DNA from: Sphagnum compactum
Lineage: Eukaryota; Bryophyta; Sphagnopsida; Sphagnales
DNA length: 64,000 bases
NCBI GenBank assembly: GCA_965153455.1
Contig: OZ234494.1
Coordinates: forward strand, 8,618,001 to 8,682,000
Direction of reading: 5' to 3'
The position numbers and the translations under genes were made by a program. The notes beneath the pieces were generated by a model. It worked only from the letters and a program-made list of their open reading frames with translations, did no database searches and was not told the DNA's origin. Shown here one piece after another: positions 60,561-64,000 of the stretch (the stretch's first letter is position 1; every line of letters starts with the position of its first letter).

Positions 60561-62643
60561 ATGCTACATCTGTATCTGCACTAAGAAAAATAAAAAACCT
60601 TAGAGTTCAAGAATATCAAGCACAATCACTTTCCAAAGAACATAATTAAAACATAAATCTTTGAACAAAATTTTTGACCTAGAAAATCTGCAACCTGTAG
60701 AAAAAAAAAGATGAAAATATCACGACAAAATGTACTTTCTTTTCAAGTTTACAAATTCATTGCAAGATCAACTTTACTTTTTGTTCCACTATTGGTATTG
60801 TGTTGTGTGCTTCCATTGCAATAACTTTTCGTTCCTCATGCTGAACCTCAATCTTATTAATTTTCCTCTAATTGTTTCTTCTCACTATTTGTGTCATCTG
60901 CCTTTGTAAATGCCCACTTCTCCAAGGAATTTCATACAGACATGAATTTTACCACTTTAAGCCTTTGACCTTTAAGGTGGATTTGATGTCCATTGTCAAC
61001 TTATTGTCGAATTGCATAGATTCGTTTCTTTTGACATTCAAATATGAGAGTTCCAAACTTCCATTCTTGAGTCTCCCCACCTCTTTCCTATGAGTCTTTT
61101 CTTAAGCTATCAATGTTGTTGCTTTTGCGCAATTAACCTCGTGGCCCTTCTCTTGTGCTGTGTACCCTTTCATTAACCATAGCACGAAGTCATTGTTGGT
61201 CATAGTAAGTAGACCGTAAATCTACCAATGGAGCCTCTTCAAGTTTTGTTTTATTTTAAGATGAAGCAGTGATTTCATTAATTAGCTTCAAGCTACACTT
61301 GGGTCCAAAAACCTCTAACAAATCTTTCTCATAGGCCTCTACATTGGTAAGGTCTATTTTTGGATTGAAACCTTTGTTACTCAAACACTTAATAGTTGCA
61401 AAATACTCTTATGTTTGGAGCCAATAATTTACAAATTCCCAAGGTGGAAATTATATCTCCTTTTGATCTTGCACTCTTCTTTCACCATTTTGCTTCACCG
61501 CTTTGGATTTCTTCACAAACAAACAAAAAAACCCTAAGTTTCAAAAACTATAATGCTAACAACAACCTCCCAAATGCATAAAAATAACTTCTAAGCTTGG
61601 TGATTCAAGAGCACAAGAGCAAAAGAAAAAATATGGGAAGCTCAATTTGATTTTGCACATAATCAACTTTGAAGTTTGAGACTCAATTGAGCTTGCATTT
61701 GAGTGAAAGAAGTGCACACATGTTTTGGCCTATCGGGAGTCCAAAGGCATGTGACAAGTGTTGTTGATTTAGAACGCGTGTGTGGTCACGACACCATTTC
61801 AAAATACTAACTATCAGGGGTTCAAATTGACATCCTTTTCATCCATCCTGCCTAATTAATCTTGACGTGCCACATCATTGTAAAAAAATATTGATTGCTT
61901 TGTAAGCATTACAAAAAAAGGCAGGTTTGGCTCTTATTTGTGTGATTTTACTCTCATGTGTGGCTGTGTGGTCTCCCCTATGATCACAACAAAGTAGGTG
62001 TATCCTTGTTGGATCTATGGCTTAGTCACATATGCATTGAGAATGACTACAAGTTGTGGGATGGGGGAGGTCCAATTTGGTGCGTAATGTTGAAGAAAAA
62101 ATGTTAAAGGCCATCCTAAAAGATAAGATGACTAGGCGGGTAGAAAGTCAAACATTTGAACTTGGGCCTGCACAATATTTTAACCAAATGCCATGACAAT
62201 TTGAAGACAACTCTAAGATGATGCTGAAAAATGAATGCTCATGTATGCTCTCTGAAATGTTTTCATGAAGATGATTCATTCCTCTATTTGATAGTTGCTC
62301 AATGGTGGGATGGAAACTTGAGCAACTAGAGGTAGAAGGTCATGAACCCACCTAAGGTGAGTTTGGAATGGAAGTGGACTTAAACTGTTGGCCCCTATAG
62401 CCCCCAATAAAAATGGGTGGCCATTTTACAAAAATTTAGATGTGATGATTGGGGTGACAATCCCCCAATTCTTCAAATACGTTGTTGGGGAGATAACCTC
62501 CGTAAAGACAAGACTTATCCCACCTTTGGAAATGGGAAAAAAGGCTTGTCGACAAACTAAGGGAGCGTCTGGACACTCCAAAGAACCTAGCCTTAAGAGT
62601 TTCCTAAATATGCAAATGAAGGTCGAATAAAAAAAAGCTAGTT
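60561..62643. other. Intergenic, nothing recognised
   Basis: Short frames without motifs on both strands. An 80-codon plus frame at 62388-62630 (with APNKNGWPFYKNLDVMIG) could be a remnant of a coding sequence, but no family is recognised. Confidence 0.4.
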
Positions 62644-63462
62644 TGACGCTCTCCTAAGTCCCTTGTTGAACCCACTTGAGGGTCCAACTATATAGAGTTG
62701 CGAAAAGTTGGGACTTGGGGGCCGCTCCCGACTTCCAACACTAAAGAGGGGTAGAGGGGCGTGCTAGAAGTCCCGGGATTAGACTAGGAAGAGGACAAGC
62801 ATTTCACCTACTCAAATCTGCATCAAAACCAACCCCAAGTTGGTTAGAACCCATTCTGCACCCTTTTGGTGTTGGGACAAGCCACGGGCTAACTCGGATT
62901 CACTTGACTCACCACGGCCCGGACTCGGGGGAAGCCACCACCTTCCCCCATATAGTATATTCTGCGTCTCACCGCGGAGGCTACATCCGAATGGCTCTTT
63001 TTCCCGGGACTCCCAAGTTGGAGTCCCGAAACTGTCTCGGGTTGGAGTCCCGAAACTTTGGGAGCTCGTATCTCCCGGCTTCGACCTCTGATTGGAGTGA
63101 GGTCTGAACCAAAGTTGTAGCCCTCTTTGAGAGCTTTCCAACGCCATGTCGCACTCCTTCAGGCGACGTCGGAAAAGGGTCAATTCCCGACTTTTAGTGG
63201 TCGGGAGTCAAACTACCAGTTTGACTCCCGGCCCTTCTTTTGCCCATAACTTGGGCTGCAGATGTCCAAATTGCCAATGCGAGGGCATTTTAGACATCTA
63301 CACTTCAAGACATTTTCATTGATATAAAGAACACATCAAGGCGAGGTGTTTTGACCCCCTGTAATTGCTTCTGAATTTTCGGGAGCCTCGGAGGACTCCA
63401 ACTTCCCACTTTTGGGAGTGTGGGCTTCACCCTCACACTTAGCCCAAAGTGGGGTTGCGACA
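62644..63462 (-). repeat. 3' LTR (819 bp) of a related element, reverse orientation
   Basis: Plus-strand ends are TGACGCTCTCC and GGTTGCGACA, the reverse complement of the TGTCGCAACC...GCGTCA termini of the 54.9-59.5 kb element. The interior shares GGGAGTCCCG-type motifs and GACATCTACACTTCAAG. A polypurine tract (plus strand CTCTCCCCCAC, 63463-63473) borders it, so it is the 3' LTR. It is shorter and clearly diverged from the 1090-bp LTRs. Confidence 0.88.
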
Positions 63463-64000
63463 CTCTCCCCCACTAGAAGAAAAGGTCAATGTCCTCATTG
63501 ACACTTAGAATTTTCTCTTACAATTGCAATTGCCTTCATTTGGATCCTTGGCCATTTTTGCCGACTTTTGCGGCTTGGACCTTGTCTCAAGCTAACTTAG
63601 GCGTCCCCAAGTTTCCAACACTTTCTTGACAAGTCCAAGAGGGTCCTATAGAAAACCCTCTACCAACGCTTCGTCAAAAGAGGACTAAACTAGCCTAATT
63701 TGACGAAGCTCCTCATTTGGGAGGAACTTTTTCATTCTTCCCCTCATGAGGAACTTAAGTCAAGTCTACTTTTGACCTAAGCTACTTGACATGACTTTTT
63801 TCCCTATCTCGCGCCTTGGTCACAACAACCAAGCCTTAACAAAAAGGTTTGCTTATCAAGGTACGAGAAGCAACACTTGGGTCTTACCAAAACCCAAGTC
63901 CCAAAATACACGATTAAAGTACGCGAGCGGGGTCATGACTTCCCGTGTTGGCCGCCACTACCAACCAACCTTTTGGGATGCACTTAAAGCATGTGCATGT
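63463..64000 (-). mobile_element. 3' interior of the related element, continues past the window
   Basis: Reverse-complement match to the non-coding 3' interior of the 54.9-59.5 kb element: AGTGTCAATGAGGACATTGA near the polypurine tract, the GTCAAG...GTGTTGGAA unit, the CGAGAAGC region, and GCCGCCACTACCAACCAACC near 63950. Only one copy of the 150-bp unit is evident. No coding domain is in view. Confidence 0.85.

Overview
The window looks like nuclear DNA from a land plant with a large, gene-poor, repeat-rich genome. The supports are one well-formed SKP1 gene of plant type with a phase-0 intron, several Ty3/Gypsy LTR retrotransposons, CACTA-type DNA transposons, a B3-domain pseudogene, and a nuclear copy of plant-type mitochondrial 5S rRNA. 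A non-flowering lineage (fern, lycophyte, moss or gymnosperm) is plausible from the element types, but the sequence alone does not settle this.

Layout. 1-8.7 kb: a decayed Ty3/Gypsy element on the minus strand, running off the left edge (integrase, RNase H, RT, protease, gag, primer-binding region, 5' LTR). A 2.7-kb CACTA element (5840-8549, TSD ACT) sits inside its LTR. 8.7-14.7 kb: diverged repeats in direct and inverted orientation enclose a broken two-B3-domain gene (about 10.06-11.2 kb, minus). 14.7-18.4 kb: the SKP1 locus (CDS 17929-16065, minus, two exons, 157 aa), the only gene here that looks intact. 18.4-22.5 kb: AT-rich sequence with no gene seen. 22.5-32.0 kb: a large LTR-flanked element without a recognisable pol. 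It holds a decayed coiled-coil ORF and an antisense ORF, and its right LTR is interrupted by a second copy of the same CACTA family (28783-31467). 34.27-36.90 kb: a third, diverged CACTA relative in the opposite orientation. 39.12-39.39 kb: a MITE with a 4-bp TSD and a sister copy at 59.95-60.22 kb. 43.9-47.3 kb: a DDE-like transposase pseudogene whose main exon keeps one frame through five in-frame TAG/TAA codons. 53.0-54.0 kb: a minisatellite. 54.0-54.88 kb: a mitochondrial insertion (NUMT) containing 5S rRNA. 54881-59501: a complete non-autonomous LTR retrotransposon with two 1090-bp LTRs that show no difference by eye, TSD ACTTG, and a gag/protease remnant only. 59.5-60.6 kb: a RING-like/coiled-coil gene remnant split by the MITE. 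62.64-64.0 kb: the 3' LTR and inner 3' end of a relative of the 54.9-59.5 kb element, in reverse orientation.

Interplay. Apart from SKP1, almost everything recognisable is a mobile element or the product of one, nested and decayed to different degrees. The 54.9-59.5 kb element is the youngest visible event. It lacks RT, RNase H and integrase, so it was presumably moved by enzymes from a relative. Identifications are by eye from translated motifs and repeat alignment; no database search was possible.
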